Shown: positions 19,448-30,056 of the stretch, piece after piece
How positions within the stretch are numbered: the stretch's first letter is position 1
How the letters are laid out: each line of letters begins with the position of its first letter
NCBI GenBank assembly: GCA_013003715.1
Contig: JABDIN010000024.1
Coordinates: 28,627 to 92,626, forward strand
DNA length: 64,000 bases
Origin: Desulfobacteraceae bacterium
Lineage (GTDB): Bacteria; Desulfobacterota; Desulfobacteria; Desulfobacterales; Desulfosarcinaceae
Reading direction: 5' to 3'
The notes under the pieces: model-generated
Told to the model about the DNA's origin: nothing
The model's database searches: none
The model's input: only the letters and a program-made list of their open reading frames with translations
Translations under genes and position numbers: made by a program

Positions 19448-20344
19448 TTATTCTCCTGTTATCTCTGTATCAACCGTTTTCTCTTGTTCTACAGCATTCT
19501 CGCTGTCCTCGGCACCTGTTTTCCTGATGATTTCCACTACAGGTCCATCGGATCCGTCGGATATTACTTTACGTTCGCCCGGCTTGAGGTCGGCAGCAGC
19601 TGTCTGCAATTCGGTATCATCCTCCTCGCCTTTGTCCATTTGCGCCTGTTTTTTCTCTTCGAACCGTTTTTTGCCTTCGTTGCAGGCATCGGATATTTTA
19701 GATGTAATCAGGCGAATGGCACGGATGGCATCATCGTTACCCGGGATAATATAGTCGATATCGTCCGGGTCACAATTGGTATCCACAATGGCGACGATGG
19801 GAATGCCCAGTCGCTTTCCTTCCCGTACCGCGATGGCTTCATTCTTGGGATCGACAATAAACATGGCCCCCGGGAGTTTACTCATCAGGCGAATACCACC
19901 TAAAGTGCTGTCCAGTTTGGCGCGCTCTTTCCCGAGCTTCAACCGCTCTTTCTTAGGGAATAAATTGATGGAACCATCATTTTCTATTGAATTCAGATAG
20001 TTCAACCTATCAATACTTTTTTTGATGGTCTGAAAATTAGTCATCATCCCGCCCAGCCAGCGGTTGTGGACATAGTACATCTCGCAACGGTTTGCTTCCT
20101 CATAGATGCTTTCCCGCGCCTGTTTTTTCGTTCCGACAAATAGAATGGATTTGCCGCCGGCAACGGTGTCGGTGATGAAATCATATACCGACTTGAACAT
20201 GCGAACCGTCTTTTGCAGGTCGATAATATATATTCCATTGCGTGCGCCGAAGATATAGGGTTTCATCTTCGGGTTCCATCGTTTCGTCTGGTGTCCGAAA
20301 TGGACGCCTGCTTCAAGCATTTCCTTCATGGTGATGTAAGCCAT
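19448..20344 (-). CDS. rpsB: 30S ribosomal protein S2 with extended C-terminus
   Basis: Ribosomal protein S2. The N-terminal [22 protein letters not shown] and the central [11 protein letters not shown] and [15 protein letters not shown] are characteristic. At 298 aa it is about 55 residues longer than E. coli S2; the extra C-terminal part is charged and low in complexity, with several Glu/Asp and Lys clusters. It is the first gene of the rpsB-tsf-pyrH-frr cluster; AAGGAG sits 6 bases before the ATG. The operon promoter is expected in the 220 bp between rpsB and prmC, but I could not assign its boxes. Confidence 0.97.
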   Translation of the reverse strand: MAYITMKEMLEAGVHFGHQTKRWNPKMKPYIFGARNGIYIIDLQKTVRMFKSVYDFITDTVAGGKSILFVGTKKQARESIYEEANRCEMYYVHNRWLGGMMTNFQTIKKSIDRLNYLNSIENDGSINLFPKKERLKLGKERAKLDSTLGGIRLMSKLPGAMFIVDPKNEAIAVREGKRLGIPIVAIVDTNCDPDDIDYIIPGNDDAIRAIRLITSKISDACNEGKKRFEEKKQAQMDKGEEDDTELQTAAADLKPGERKVISDGSDGPVVEIIRKTGAEDSENAVEQEKTVDTEITGE

Positions 20345-20566
20345 AAGTATCTCCTTCGGTTTGGTTTTTTTCCTGCACCGGTTTCAACTCCGATTCCGAC
20401 TTTGAAATCAAAGCACCCAGAATAAGATCCACCGGCGTGTGGTTTATGAAAATCAGGGATAAGTAACAAATCAATCCCCAATCCGCAACACTTTTCTTTA
20501 GTTATATTTCCGATTTAACTGCTTTTAGGCGGTTGCCGCACCAACGAATTATTTTCATCGACGCAT

Positions 20567-21475
20567 TTACAATCCCTTCGATACCGCCGTTTTCTTTATG
20601 ATTGCTATCCGGTCGAGGCCGCAATAATCCTGCCGGAAATGAATCTCCCCATACTGGTTGCATTCACGGGTAATGGATTCAACGGCATCTCTCTGGTCAA
20701 ATCCCATCTCGAGAATCAGCCGGCCATTTGGCGACAAATACCGGTGAGACTGTTCAATGATGCACCGCAGCGCTCCCAAGCCATCAGCGCCCCCATCCAA
20801 TGCGGTATTCGGTTCGAATTTCAATATTTCCGGTTGCAGCAGACCGATATCCTCTTTTTTGATATACGGGGGGTTAGAGACAATCAGATCCCACGACAAA
20901 CTGTCCTTCACCGGGTCGAACCATCTGCCGCAAAAAAAACCGATCCGTGATGGCAGATCGTATTTTGCCGCATTGGCCGTTGCCACCTTTATCGCCGCCG
21001 GTGAAATATCCGAAGCCCAATAATTATGTCGCTGATGTTCCAAAGCAAGCGCAATGATCACAGCCCCGGACCCGGTGCCCAGTTCCAGGACATTCTTCAC
21101 ACATTGTGTTTTTTCATCCAGTATTTTGATCGCCTCTTCCACAAGGCATTCTGTTTCGGGGCGGGGTATCAGCACATCCCTGTTCACGTTCAGATCAATG
21201 GACCAGAACGATTTCGTACCGGTGATATAGGCAACGGGTTCCCCGGCAACTCGTTTTTTGATAAAGGTCTTGAAATATTGCAGCTCTTGGCCGTGGAGTG
21301 GTTGATCGTATTGAAGATACAGGTCTAATCGGTTCAGGCCTAACGCATGGGCCAGTAATATTTCAGCGGAAGCCCGGGGACCTTCGATGCTATTATCCTT
21401 AAAAAATTGCGTTGTCCATTCAAGGATTTTAAGAATAGTCCATAGAGATCCCTTAGGCGCTGGTGAGTTCTTCAT
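20567..21475 (-). CDS. prmC: Release factor glutamine N5-methyltransferase
   Basis: SAM-dependent enzyme methylating the Gln of the GGQ motif in RF1/RF2. The N-terminal helical domain is followed by a Rossmann fold with [16 protein letters not shown] (SAM site) and the catalytic NPPY motif ([10 protein letters not shown]). 302 aa. The frame extends upstream, but ATG 21475 gives the typical length and overlaps the end of prfA by 23 bp, a common arrangement since PrfA is its substrate. Confidence 0.95.
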   Translation of the reverse strand: MKNSPAPKGSLWTILKILEWTTQFFKDNSIEGPRASAEILLAHALGLNRLDLYLQYDQPLHGQELQYFKTFIKKRVAGEPVAYITGTKSFWSIDLNVNRDVLIPRPETECLVEEAIKILDEKTQCVKNVLELGTGSGAVIIALALEHQRHNYWASDISPAAIKVATANAAKYDLPSRIGFFCGRWFDPVKDSLSWDLIVSNPPYIKKEDIGLLQPEILKFEPNTALDGGADGLGALRCIIEQSHRYLSPNGRLILEMGFDQRDAVESITRECNQYGEIHFRQDYCGLDRIAIIKKTAVSKGL

Positions 21476-22529
21476 TCTTAAGTGCTTTACTCTGATAATA
21501 AGTGATGAGTTCCTCCACAAACTCATCAATTTCGCCTTGTAAAACCGATTCAAGCTTATACAAGGTCAACCCGATTCGGTGATCGGTCACGCGGCCCTGC
21601 GGAAAGTTGTAGGTCCGGATTCTTTCACTGCGGTCACCACTGCCGATCTGATTTTTCCTTTCTTCGGACCGTTTTTCATTCTGCTCACGGATTTCACTGT
21701 CCAAAAGCCGTGATTTCAGAACCTTCATGGCTTTATTTTTATTTTTCAATTGGGATTTTTCATCCTGGCAGGTAACCACAAGACCCGTTGGAAGGTGGGT
21801 CAGCCTGACCGCCGAATCGGTGGTGTTTACGGATTGGCCGCCGGGACCGGTCGATCGATATACATCAACTTTTACCTCACTGGGATCAATATGAATTTCC
21901 ACATCTTCAGCCTCGGGTAAGACCGCAACAGTTACCGCGGAGGTGTGGATCCGTCCCTGGGTCTCGGTAACCGGGACCCGCTGAACACGATGGGTACCGC
22001 TCTCATACTTTAAACGACTGTAGACACCATTGCCCTTGATCATGGAAATAATTTCTTTGATACCGCCGACGCCGGTGCTGTTCATGTTCATTATCTCGAT
22101 TTTCCATTTACGGCTCTCCGCATAGCGGCTGTACATTTTATATAGATCACCGGCGAACAAACCGGCTTCGTCTCCTCCGGTGCCGGCCCGAATCTCAAGA
22201 ATGACATTCTTGCCGTCCAATGGGTCTTTGGGAATAAGCAGCAGCTTCAAGGACTCTTCGATATCCTGTTTTTCCTGATTCAGCCGATTGATTTCCTCAC
22301 GGGCCATTTCCTTTATTTCCGGATCGTCATCTTTGAGGAGATCAAGGCTTTCATCCAATTCTTCGCTGACCCTTTTAAATTCCCTGAAGACCGTGACAAT
22401 TTTATTCAATTCGGCATGTTCCACGGCATATTTTTGATAAGCCGCTCTATCCTGGACCACCTTTGGATCGCTCAGTAAGGTTTCGATCTCGGTGAACCTG
22501 TCTTCGACACCTACTAATTTGTCAAACAT
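21453..22529 (-). CDS. prfA: Peptide chain release factor 1
   Basis: Terminates translation at UAA and UAG. The GGQ motif ([15 protein letters not shown]) triggers hydrolysis, and the PxT stop-codon recognition motif reads PVT ([10 protein letters not shown]), which distinguishes RF1 from RF2. 358 aa, full length. It is followed by an overlapping prmC, and rpmE lies upstream across a 244-bp spacer. Confidence 0.97.
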   Translation of the reverse strand: MFDKLVGVEDRFTEIETLLSDPKVVQDRAAYQKYAVEHAELNKIVTVFREFKRVSEELDESLDLLKDDDPEIKEMAREEINRLNQEKQDIEESLKLLLIPKDPLDGKNVILEIRAGTGGDEAGLFAGDLYKMYSRYAESRKWKIEIMNMNSTGVGGIKEIISMIKGNGVYSRLKYESGTHRVQRVPVTETQGRIHTSAVTVAVLPEAEDVEIHIDPSEVKVDVYRSTGPGGQSVNTTDSAVRLTHLPTGLVVTCQDEKSQLKNKNKAMKVLKSRLLDSEIREQNEKRSEERKNQIGSGDRSERIRTYNFPQGRVTDHRIGLTLYKLESVLQGEIDEFVEELITYYQSKALKNEELTSA

Positions 22530-22773
22530 TTGTCTTGATCCGTATTTTCTGAATTATATGGATTTACCGGCACGAATGTTCAGACATTGCTGCCGACCGA
22601 CATATTTTTCCGCGGAAGACTAATCAAATGAAACAGAACCAGACTGCTATTTAAAAAGGTGTTTACGATACCTTCAGTAGTCGGGGATCCCGGAACCTAA
22701 AAAAAGGGAATGCTTACCCGCTAGTAAAAACAGCAGTCTGATCGCAAATTTGGAAGAGAACTGATCGGGAAGG
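22530..22773. other. Spacer between rpmE and prfA with an inverted repeat
   Basis: No gene seen. It holds an inverted repeat of 9 bp (12 of 13 with flanks): CAGACTGCT at about 22640-22648 and AGCAGTCTG at 22732-22740, about 80 bases apart. The same core AGACTGCTATT is found at 9491. It could be a weak stem, a remnant element or chance. Confidence 0.4.
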
Positions 22774-22983
22774 CTATTTTTTCTGAAATTTTTCGTATTT
22801 TTTCCGAAATCGCTCAATTCGCCCGGCAGTGTCCATCAGTTTTTGTTTACCGGTAAAAAAAGGGTGGCATTGGGAGCATATTTCCACAGAAATATCTTTT
22901 TTTGTTGAACCGACCTCAACGGTGCTCCCGCAAGCACATTTGATGGATGTATCCTTATATTCAGGATGAATATCTACTTTCAT
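22774..22983 (-). CDS. rpmE: 50S ribosomal protein L31, zinc-binding form
   Basis: Ribosomal protein L31 (69 aa) of the C+ type with four cysteines (CACG and CSQC), expected to bind zinc, rather than the zinc-independent paralogue. MKVDIHPEY and [10 protein letters not shown] are typical. It lies downstream of rho on the same strand, a common bacterial neighbour pair. GGGGG about 11 bases before the ATG may act as the ribosome-binding site. Confidence 0.96.
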   Translation of the reverse strand: MKVDIHPEYKDTSIKCACGSTVEVGSTKKDISVEICSQCHPFFTGKQKLMDTAGRIERFRKKYEKFQKK

Positions 22984-23009
22984 TGTAATTTCAACCCCCT
23001 ATATTCTAT

Positions 23010-24257
23010 TTACGCATTCATGGAATCCAAAAAATTTTTATTATCCTTGGTTCCGTTCATTTTTTCAAGTAAAAATTCCAAGCTGTCCACCGGATTCAAG
23101 GATGAAAACAATTTTCGCAGAATCCAGACGCGATTCAATGTCTCTTCACTTAGCAACAGCTCTTCCTTACGCGTACCGGATTTCTTGATATCAATTGCCG
23201 GAAAGATACGCTTGTCAGCCAACCGTCGGTCGAGTTGTATTTCCATATTACCCGTGCCTTTGAATTCTTCAAAAATCACCTCGTCCATCCGGCTGCCGGT
23301 ATCTATCAACGCGGTGGCGATAATGGTCAGGCTACCACCGTCTTCTATGTTACGGGCAGCCCCGAAAAATCTCTTGGGCCGTTGTAATGCGTTTGAATCG
23401 ACACCGCCTGACAGTATTTTCCCGCTCGGCGGCATAACCGAGTTGTAAGCGCGCGCCAGCCGCGTGATGCTGTCGAGTAAAATAATAACATTCTTCTTAT
23501 GCTCGACCAGTCGTTTGGCTTTTTCGATAACCATCTCGGCAACCTGAACATGCCTTTCAGCCGGCTCGTCAAAGGTCGAACTGATCACTTCGCCTTTAAC
23601 CGAGCGCTCCATATCGGTCACTTCTTCCGGCCGCTCATCGATCAGCAGCACAAACAATACGACGTCTTTTTCATTGGCGACAATACTATTGGCGATGAAC
23701 TGAAGCAGCATGGTTTTACCGGATCGGGGAGGAGACACGATCAAGCCCCGCTGGCCGAAGCCTATGGGGGTTAACAGATCCATGATTCGGCTCGAGTAAT
23801 TTTCCGGATCATTTTCAAGGTTGATTTTCCGATCCGGATATAACGGAGTCAGGTTATCGAACAGAATTTTATCTCTGGCAATTTCAGGATCTTCATAGTT
23901 GACGGCTTCCACCTTTAGCAAAGCAAAGTACCGTTCGGACTCTTTAGGCTGGCGTATCTGTCCTGAAACCGTATCACCGGTTCTTAGATTAAAACGCCGG
24001 ATTTGGGACGGAGACACATAAATATCGTCAGGACCGGGAAGATAATTATAACTGGGTGCCCTCAAAAACCCGAACCCATCCGGAAGGATTTCCAAGGTCC
24101 CTTCACCAAAAATCAGACCATTTTTCTCGATCTGCGCTTGCAGGAGGGAAAAAATCAACTCTTGTTTTCTCATGCCCGCGGCACCCTCAATGTTCAGTTT
24201 TTTGGCCATCTGGGTGAGTTCGCTGATCTTCTTGTTCTTTAGCTCGACGATATTCAT
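23010..24257 (-). CDS. rho: Transcription termination factor Rho
   Basis: Hexameric RNA helicase for Rho-dependent termination. The N-terminal helical Rho domain leads to an RNA-binding cold-shock-like domain with [13 protein letters not shown], then the ATPase with SPPRSGKT (Walker A, P-loop), [13 protein letters not shown] and the Q-loop region [12 protein letters not shown]. 415 aa from ATG 24257, chosen because GGAG lies 5 bases upstream; the frame continues 11 codons further without a ribosome-binding site. It is the first gene of the rho-rpmE-prfA-prmC run. Confidence 0.97.
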   Translation of the reverse strand: MNIVELKNKKISELTQMAKKLNIEGAAGMRKQELIFSLLQAQIEKNGLIFGEGTLEILPDGFGFLRAPSYNYLPGPDDIYVSPSQIRRFNLRTGDTVSGQIRQPKESERYFALLKVEAVNYEDPEIARDKILFDNLTPLYPDRKINLENDPENYSSRIMDLLTPIGFGQRGLIVSPPRSGKTMLLQFIANSIVANEKDVVLFVLLIDERPEEVTDMERSVKGEVISSTFDEPAERHVQVAEMVIEKAKRLVEHKKNVIILLDSITRLARAYNSVMPPSGKILSGGVDSNALQRPKRFFGAARNIEDGGSLTIIATALIDTGSRMDEVIFEEFKGTGNMEIQLDRRLADKRIFPAIDIKKSGTRKEELLLSEETLNRVWILRKLFSSLNPVDSLEFLLEKMNGTKDNKNFLDSMNA

Positions 24258-24697
24258 TTTAACTCCATTGTTTAACGATTTTTTCTTCATCTGTTGTCAC
24301 AGTCTCGAATCAGTGGCACACGGCTAATCCCATAAAGCAAGTCGGCATATGGCAAAAATTTGTAGACCTTGAACAAAAAGGACCAACGGGTGATAGTGAT
24401 TAGTATTACTGCGTCGAATTTGTTTTTGCCTTTCCGGTGATTAACTGGCTGCTGGCGGTTATGGAGGAATATGAGTGTTTATGAAATTTTATAGAAGATA
24501 TTACAAGGTATTCGCTCCACTCGGTGGGTTCCACACCTACTCTTGTTTATAATCCAGCTCTTATAATAGGTAATGGTATCTGTCAAGCCCTTTTGAAGCT
24601 TAGACAGGCGGTTTTGGAATTTCCTGAAAGCTTTGGCACCGTAGGCCTCATCGAAATCGTTTTTCACAAATTTTCTGTCCCCCGCTGTGCACACATT
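24258..24697. other. Gene-free spacer between adk and rho
   Basis: About 440 bp with no gene I can support. Small open frames exist on both strands (for example a 71-codon minus-strand frame at 24479-24694), but none has a recognisable domain or ribosome-binding site. The rho promoter and possible autoregulatory leader should lie in the left part; I could not identify boxes. Confidence 0.5.
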
Positions 24698-24731
24698 AAA
24701 AAACCCCGGTGCGGAAAACCAGGGCTTTTTC
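24698..24731 (-). terminator. Rho-independent terminator after adk
   Basis: Read on the minus strand: AAAAAGCCCTGG, an unpaired stretch of about nine bases, then CCGGGGTTTTTT. The stem is six bases with one G-T pair, extended by A/T pairs, and ends in a T run. It lies about 60 bases after the adk stop and isolates adk from rho. Confidence 0.75.
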
Positions 24732-24787
24732 TATATTTTTATTTGTTATAACAACTGTTTTGCCTTGATCAAGAAGACGGAGAATCT

Positions 24788-25468
<681 letters not shown>

Positions 25469-25593
25469 TTATATTATTCTAATCAATGGGCAACATTGAT
25501 TTTCATCGTCTAACGACATGAAACCAAACTAAAACAAGCCAATATCTATTACCGAAAGCCCGATTTCTGTCAAGGAATAATTGGGTAGGCACA

Positions 25594-25753
25594 TAGTTAG
25601 TGTCCATCCAGAGATGGTAGCTTGTGGATCAGATCAAGGCCGCAGCGTTTTAGAAAACGCAGTCGTAATGGGCTTACGTCGAGTATTTCTAAAACGCGAG
25701 AACGCAGATATGAGCTGCAAGATGCCATTTATGGATGGACATTAGTTAGTGTC
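25594..25753. mobile_element. MITE-like palindromic element with terminal inverted repeats
   Basis: Non-coding element between adk and rpsU. Its ends are inverted: GTCCATCC-AGAG-ATGG-TAG-CTTG from 25602, mirrored by GTCCATCC-ATAA-ATGG-CAT-CTTG on the other strand from 25740. Inside, a perfect 12-bp pair GCGTTTTAGAAA/TTTCTAAAACGC (25645 and 25685 region) and a 5-bp pair CGTAA/TTACG around a TGGGC loop complete one long imperfect hairpin. The unit is flanked by direct copies of TAGTTAGT (25594 and 25743), possibly a target duplication. No coding frame inside is credible. It is likely mobilised in trans by an unlinked transposase; family unknown to me. Confidence 0.6.
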
Positions 25754-26014
25754 GAAGGACGGTCAATGAACACCTTGTCAAAAATACCGCGGACACCCCG
25801 CGAATATCGATTGACGAAGGCCGTGGGCAACTTGAATGTTACTCGAATTTTCAAAAACTGCAGCTGATTTAACAATTACATGAACAAATTCCTTGCCAAT
25901 TTTAGAGAAGTTTTGTATGTAATCATTTTTGATTTCCACTACCAAACTAACCATCGGAGATGACAGCATATTTTATAGTGTATCTAACCGAAGGGACAAA
26001 GGGGGCGAGTAAGT
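25754..26014. other. Upstream region of rpsU
   Basis: About 260 bp without a gene. A short open frame crossing it (up to 25867) is not convincing. A TATAGT about 40 bases before rpsU could be a -10 box, but no matching -35 is clear. Confidence 0.35.
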
Positions 26015-26221
26015 TTGAAGGCTATCGAAGTAAAAGTTTTGGATAACGATTTAGAAAAGGCCATGAGAATTTTAAAGAAAAAAATTCAGAATGATGGACT
26101 TTTCAAACGTCTGAAGCTGAAGAAGAGCTACGAAAAACCAAGCGAATACAGACGTAGAAAGCAGCGCGAAGCCTTAAGACGGCAAAGAATTGCTGCCGCC
26201 AAAAGCCGCCGTTACCGATAA
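26015..26221 (+). CDS. rpsU: 30S ribosomal protein S21
   Basis: Small basic ribosomal protein S21 (68 aa): EVKVLDNDLEKAMRILKKKI, then Lys/Arg-rich KPSEYRRRKQREALRRQR. The start codon is TTG at 26015, supported by AAAGGGGG about 9 bases upstream and by the family N-terminus; no ATG is available before the core. It is not followed by dnaG/rpoD here, and is transcribed alone with a strong terminator. Confidence 0.93.
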   Translation: MKAIEVKVLDNDLEKAMRILKKKIQNDGLFKRLKLKKSYEKPSEYRRRKQREALRRQRIAAAKSRRYR

Positions 26222-26244
26222 TCGACACCATGTCAACAATTAGC

Positions 26245-26281
26245 AAAACCCGGTATAATCGCATATTATACCGGGTTTTTT
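26245..26281 (+). terminator. Rho-independent terminator after rpsU
   Basis: Perfect 11-bp stem CCCGGTATAAT/ATTATACCGGG (26249-26259 and 26265-26275) with loop CGCAT, A-rich on the left and TTTTTT on the right. It sits 25 bases after the rpsU stop. Confidence 0.93.
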
Positions 26282-26453
26282 AATCACAAACGGACAGATG
26301 GCAACTGATGGCTGCCCAGCGCACCGGAAATACGCCTGACCAAACCCTGCGTCCCTGTCCCTCTTTCGAAATAATGAATGAAGGCCGCGGCAAAAGCGTC
26401 CGAAACCCGCTGAACGGAGTTCAATGTTGGAAACTGAGACTGATGGGTGACTC

Positions 26454-27743
26454 ATGTCCACTTCTAGTTACAGCAACTGCCTAAAATCACTTTTTAGTTT
26501 ACGAAGATTTGGCATCAAGTTAGAACTCGATACCATAAGACACATATTGACGGCGTTGGGAAATCCGCAATGTTCGTACAGATGCATTCACATCGCCGGA
26601 ACCAATGGTAAAGGCTCTGTGGCCGCCACCCTTGCTACGATTATTCGGGCAGCGGGCTACCGGGTCGGCCTGTATACGTCCCCCCACCTGATCAGTTTCA
26701 ACGAACGGATATGCATAAACAACAGACATATCGATAATGAAGACGTCGTTGCGACGTTTGAAGCCGTAAAATCAGTACACCATGGGGATCGGGAACCCAC
26801 GTATTTTGAATTTGCCACCGCCATGGCCCTGTATCAATTCGCCAAGGAACAGGTGGATTGGGCGATAATAGAAACCGGTATGGGTGGACGGTATGATGCC
26901 ACTAATGTCATCACACCGATCCTGTCCGTCATCACCAATATCTCCATTGAACATAAGTCCTATCTCGGGAATACGATCAATGAGATATCGATGGAAAAAG
27001 GCGGAATCATAAAAGATGATACACCCGTCATCACCGGGGTTCATCAAAAATCAGCAATCGATACCATCGGTGCGATTGCTGCGGAAAAAAATGCGCCGAT
27101 ATACCGGCTGGGGAAGGATTTTAAAGTCCGTAAAACAAAGGATGGGGCATTCAACTACAGCGGCATGTTCAATAAGTGGTCTCGCTTGCGGTCGTCCTTG
27201 ATCGGTACACATCAGATTGAAAATGCCGCCCTGGCCATGGCCGCTTGTGAAATATTGAACAGGTATCATATCTTACTTCCTCTGGAGACCATCAAATCCG
27301 GACTTCAGACCACACACTGGCCGGGACGGTTGGAGATTGTCTCTTCAAACCCGCTGGTAATACTGGACGGTGCACATAACCTTATGGCGGCAAGGAATCT
27401 TGGACGCTATTTGTTTGAAAAACTCAGCAGTAAAAGAAAAACATTAATCGTCGGTATTTTAGATGACAAACCCTACACAACCATGATCAAGGATTTGGCG
27501 GCTCCCTGTGATCGCGTCATCGTCACACAACCCAAGATTGATCGTGCCCTACCTGCGGAGATACTGCTTGATACCGTCAAACCATTGGTATCCGACGTGA
27601 CAATCATCAGGGATGTGGGTGAGGCTGTTCTGGATACGATTCAATCCGCATCTCCAACGGATGCCATCTGTGTAGCCGGCTCGCTCTATGTTGTCGGTGA
27701 GGCGAAAGCAGCCCTCCAGAACCGCTTGGATATTGCACACTGA
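26454..27743 (+). CDS. folC: Bifunctional folylpolyglutamate / dihydrofolate synthase
   Basis: Mur-ligase-family enzyme that adds glutamate to dihydropteroate or tetrahydrofolate. The ATP-binding GTNGKGSVAA loop (residues 46-55), the Mg-ligand region (WAIIETGMGGRYDATN) and the C-terminal LDGAHN motif are intact. 429 aa, normal. Weak ribosome-binding site before ATG 26454. It follows rpsU beyond a terminator, so it has its own promoter. Confidence 0.94.
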   Translation: MSTSSYSNCLKSLFSLRRFGIKLELDTIRHILTALGNPQCSYRCIHIAGTNGKGSVAATLATIIRAAGYRVGLYTSPHLISFNERICINNRHIDNEDVVATFEAVKSVHHGDREPTYFEFATAMALYQFAKEQVDWAIIETGMGGRYDATNVITPILSVITNISIEHKSYLGNTINEISMEKGGIIKDDTPVITGVHQKSAIDTIGAIAAEKNAPIYRLGKDFKVRKTKDGAFNYSGMFNKWSRLRSSLIGTHQIENAALAMAACEILNRYHILLPLETIKSGLQTTHWPGRLEIVSSNPLVILDGAHNLMAARNLGRYLFEKLSSKRKTLIVGILDDKPYTTMIKDLAAPCDRVIVTQPKIDRALPAEILLDTVKPLVSDVTIIRDVGEAVLDTIQSASPTDAICVAGSLYVVGEAKAALQNRLDIAH

Positions 27744-27994
27744 AACCCGATGCCAAAAACGGTATGCCATTTATAGCTAAAGGACAGTGCTGAAAATGGA
27801 GGGAATTCAGAACGGCAGGATTCCGCCGTTTGGCAATATTCAGTTTGTCATGATCACGGTCTTCGCCTAAAAAGGAAATCATAAAAAATCCGGGCCGATT
27901 TCAAATTCGGTCGCCCTGGCTTGGAATGCATTACACCTTGACATGTTTTACCCGATACATTAGATACCCTTTTCATCACTTCAAATATGGATAT
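27744..27994. other. Spacer between folC and tRNA-Arg
   Basis: About 250 bp with no supported gene; minus-strand frames here lack domains and ribosome-binding sites. The tRNA promoter is probably in its last 60 bases. Confidence 0.4.
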
Positions 27995-28070
27995 GCGCCC
28001 GTAGCTCAGTGGATAGAGCGTCAGCCTCCGGAGCTGAAAGTCACAGGTTCGAATCCTGTCGGGCGTACCA
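27995..28070 (+). tRNA. tRNA-Arg (anticodon CCG)
   Basis: Cloverleaf of 76 bases including an encoded CCA end. Acceptor GCGCCCG pairs with CGGGCGT (one G-T). D-arm GCTC...GAGC. Anticodon stem GTCAGC/GCTGAA with loop CTCCGGA, giving anticodon CCG for arginine codon CGG. T-arm CACAG-GTTCGAATC-CTGT is standard. Plus strand, between folC and the ClpX-like gene. Confidence 0.96.
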
Positions 28071-28310
28071 CCTGACCTCTTCTTTCTCAGCCGATTTATC
28101 ATTGGCACAAGCCCCAGCCGGCAACCGATGCCCGATGCAGCTTATGAGGCGGGAATTATTGCCGATATAAAATTCAATATTTCAAACAAGACGCAAACAC
28201 CAGCGCGAAATCGTTCGCCGATTTGCCTCACCGGTGCCGGGTCGTCCCATTCGATCCGCGGTGCTGCCGGTCTCTTGAATAATAACCAGATATGATTATA
28301 ATTGACCATT
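28071..28310. other. Upstream region of the ClpX-like gene
   Basis: About 240 bp after tRNA-Arg with no supported gene. The promoter of the clpX-like/ahb run should lie here. I see no clear boxes or T-run terminator. Confidence 0.4.
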
Positions 28311-30056
28311 ATGACAAAACACGACGAAAACATACCGGATCCAAAGAAACTGGAAAAAGAAATTGGTGACTTTCTAACGAAAAAATTCGGCGGAACCGTG
28401 AGGTTGGCATCTCCGATCATGATGCCCCAGGAAGATACCCAGGAGGTGGATGCTTCCCCGAAAGAGAAAAAAAGAATTGCCGACTTCAATTTGAAACCGG
28501 AAGAACTTGTCGCATATCTGGATCAGTATATCGTTAAACAGGATGATGCCAAGGCCATTCTGTCGACCAAGATTTGCACTCACTTCAATCGTATCCGGTA
28601 CAATGAGACATCACCGGAAGACCGGGACGATATGGTGGGGTCCATTAAAAACAACGTTTTGATGATCGGTCCGACCGGAGTAGGCAAGACATATATGGTT
28701 CGATTGATCGCCAAAAAACTGGGGGTACCGTTCGTTAAGGGCGATGCGACCAAATTCAGCGAAACCGGTTATGTCGGCGGAGATGTGGAAGATCTGGTTC
28801 GGGACCTTGTGAGGGAAGCCGATGGGGATATGAAGCGCGCCCAGTACGGCATTATATATATCGACGAAATCGATAAGATTGCATCCAGCCACAATTTAAT
28901 CGGGGCGGATGTTTCCCGAACCGGCGTACAGCGGGCACTACTGAAGCCATTGGAGGAAACCGAAGTTGACATGAAAGTGCCGCACGATCCGATTTCCATG
29001 ATTCAGGAAATAGAGAACTTTCGGAAAACCGGCAAAAGGGACCGAAGCACCATAAATACAAAAAATATTCTGTTTATTGTCAGTGGCGCGTTTTCAGACA
29101 TCATCGAGATCATCAAAAAAAGGATAACCACCCAGAAGATCGGTTTTGGTGCGCAGATCAGTTTGCCGGGAGCCGAGAACGCTATTTTGAAGCACATTAA
29201 ATCGGAGGATCTCATTTCATATGGTTTTGAATCGGAATTTGTGGGTCGCCTGCCGGTTCGAGCCGTATTTGAACCCCTTGTTGAAAAAGACCTGCTTGAG
29301 ATCCTTAAAAACCCGAATAATCCGATTATTCTGGGGAAAAAGCGTGATTTTGCCGCCTACGGCATCAACATAAAATTCAATGACGAGGCTTTGGCCATGC
29401 TGGCCAAAGCTGCATTCCAGGAAAACACCGGTGCCCGCGGTTTGGTCAGCGCGGTGGAAACGGCCATGCTTCCTTTCGAAAAGACACTGCCGTCAACTCC
29501 GGTCAAAACGTTTCCGGTGACCGCGAAAGTCATCCGGAAAAGACAAGCAGCCCTGGAAAAACTGGTAAGATCTCCGGATTCAGCGGATAACCACTTGACT
29601 TATGGGCAGATCACACAACACGAAAAAGACAGGATTGTCGAATATATCAACAGCAATAAACGGAAACTGGATGAAAAATACGGGTTTATACTGACCGGAT
29701 TCAGATCGAATCTGATTGCCGACTACTATAGCGATCACATCACCGACATTGACCGGTCCATAAAAAAAATCAAGGGCTACTTTGAAGATACCAAAACAAT
29801 AGAGCTTCATTTTTTGAAAAATTTTGGTATAAATCTGGTTCTTGAAGACGATGCCATCGATCATATCATCGAACAATTTGCAAGATCTCATACAAGTGTA
29901 GATTATTACTATAAAAAACTGGCGGATGATTTTGAACATGGGCTGAGGCTGGTAAGGGAAAAAACCGGACAGAACCGGTTCTTTATTTCCAAAACAGCAA
30001 TCCTGAATCCGGAAAAATACATAGCAGAGATGCTTAGAAACCAAAGGGAAATTTAA
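28311..30056 (+). CDS. ClpX-like AAA+ ATPase without zinc domain, with private C-terminal domain
   Basis: A 581-aa AAA+ protein closely related to ClpX in its core. Walker A GPTGVGKT (120-127), pore loop GYVG (153-156), Walker B IIYIDEID (181-188), a ClpP-docking IGF tripeptide (277-279), and sensor-2 GAR (374-376) are all present. It lacks the N-terminal zinc-binding domain; residues 1-60 are instead a charged segment. The RKH pore loop is replaced by an insert (about 224-250). Residues from about 415 form a 165-aa helical extension absent from ClpX. Its TAA stop overlaps the ahbC ATG by one base, so the two are coupled. The function is inferred: an unfoldase or disaggregase, possibly with ClpP. 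I start at ATG 28311; TTG 28302 is also possible. Confidence 0.85.
   Translation: MTKHDENIPDPKKLEKEIGDFLTKKFGGTVRLASPIMMPQEDTQEVDASPKEKKRIADFNLKPEELVAYLDQYIVKQDDAKAILSTKICTHFNRIRYNETSPEDRDDMVGSIKNNVLMIGPTGVGKTYMVRLIAKKLGVPFVKGDATKFSETGYVGGDVEDLVRDLVREADGDMKRAQYGIIYIDEIDKIASSHNLIGADVSRTGVQRALLKPLEETEVDMKVPHDPISMIQEIENFRKTGKRDRSTINTKNILFIVSGAFSDIIEIIKKRITTQKIGFGAQISLPGAENAILKHIKSEDLISYGFESEFVGRLPVRAVFEPLVEKDLLEILKNPNNPIILGKKRDFAAYGINIKFNDEALAMLAKAAFQENTGARGLVSAVETAMLPFEKTLPSTPVKTFPVTAKVIRKRQAALEKLVRSPDSADNHLTYGQITQHEKDRIVEYINSNKRKLDEKYGFILTGFRSNLIADYYSDHITDIDRSIKKIKGYFEDTKTIELHFLKNFGINLVLEDDAIDHIIEQFARSHTSVDYYYKKLADDFEHGLRLVREKTGQNRFFISKTAILNPEKYIAEMLRNQREI

Noticed and set aside
24479..24694. 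71-codon minus-strand frame between adk and rho
   Set aside because: No ribosome-binding site, domain or conservation signal visible; treated as spacer.
25622..25867. 81-codon plus-strand frame across the palindromic element
   Set aside because: It runs through the inverted repeats of the MITE-like element, which explains the open frame.
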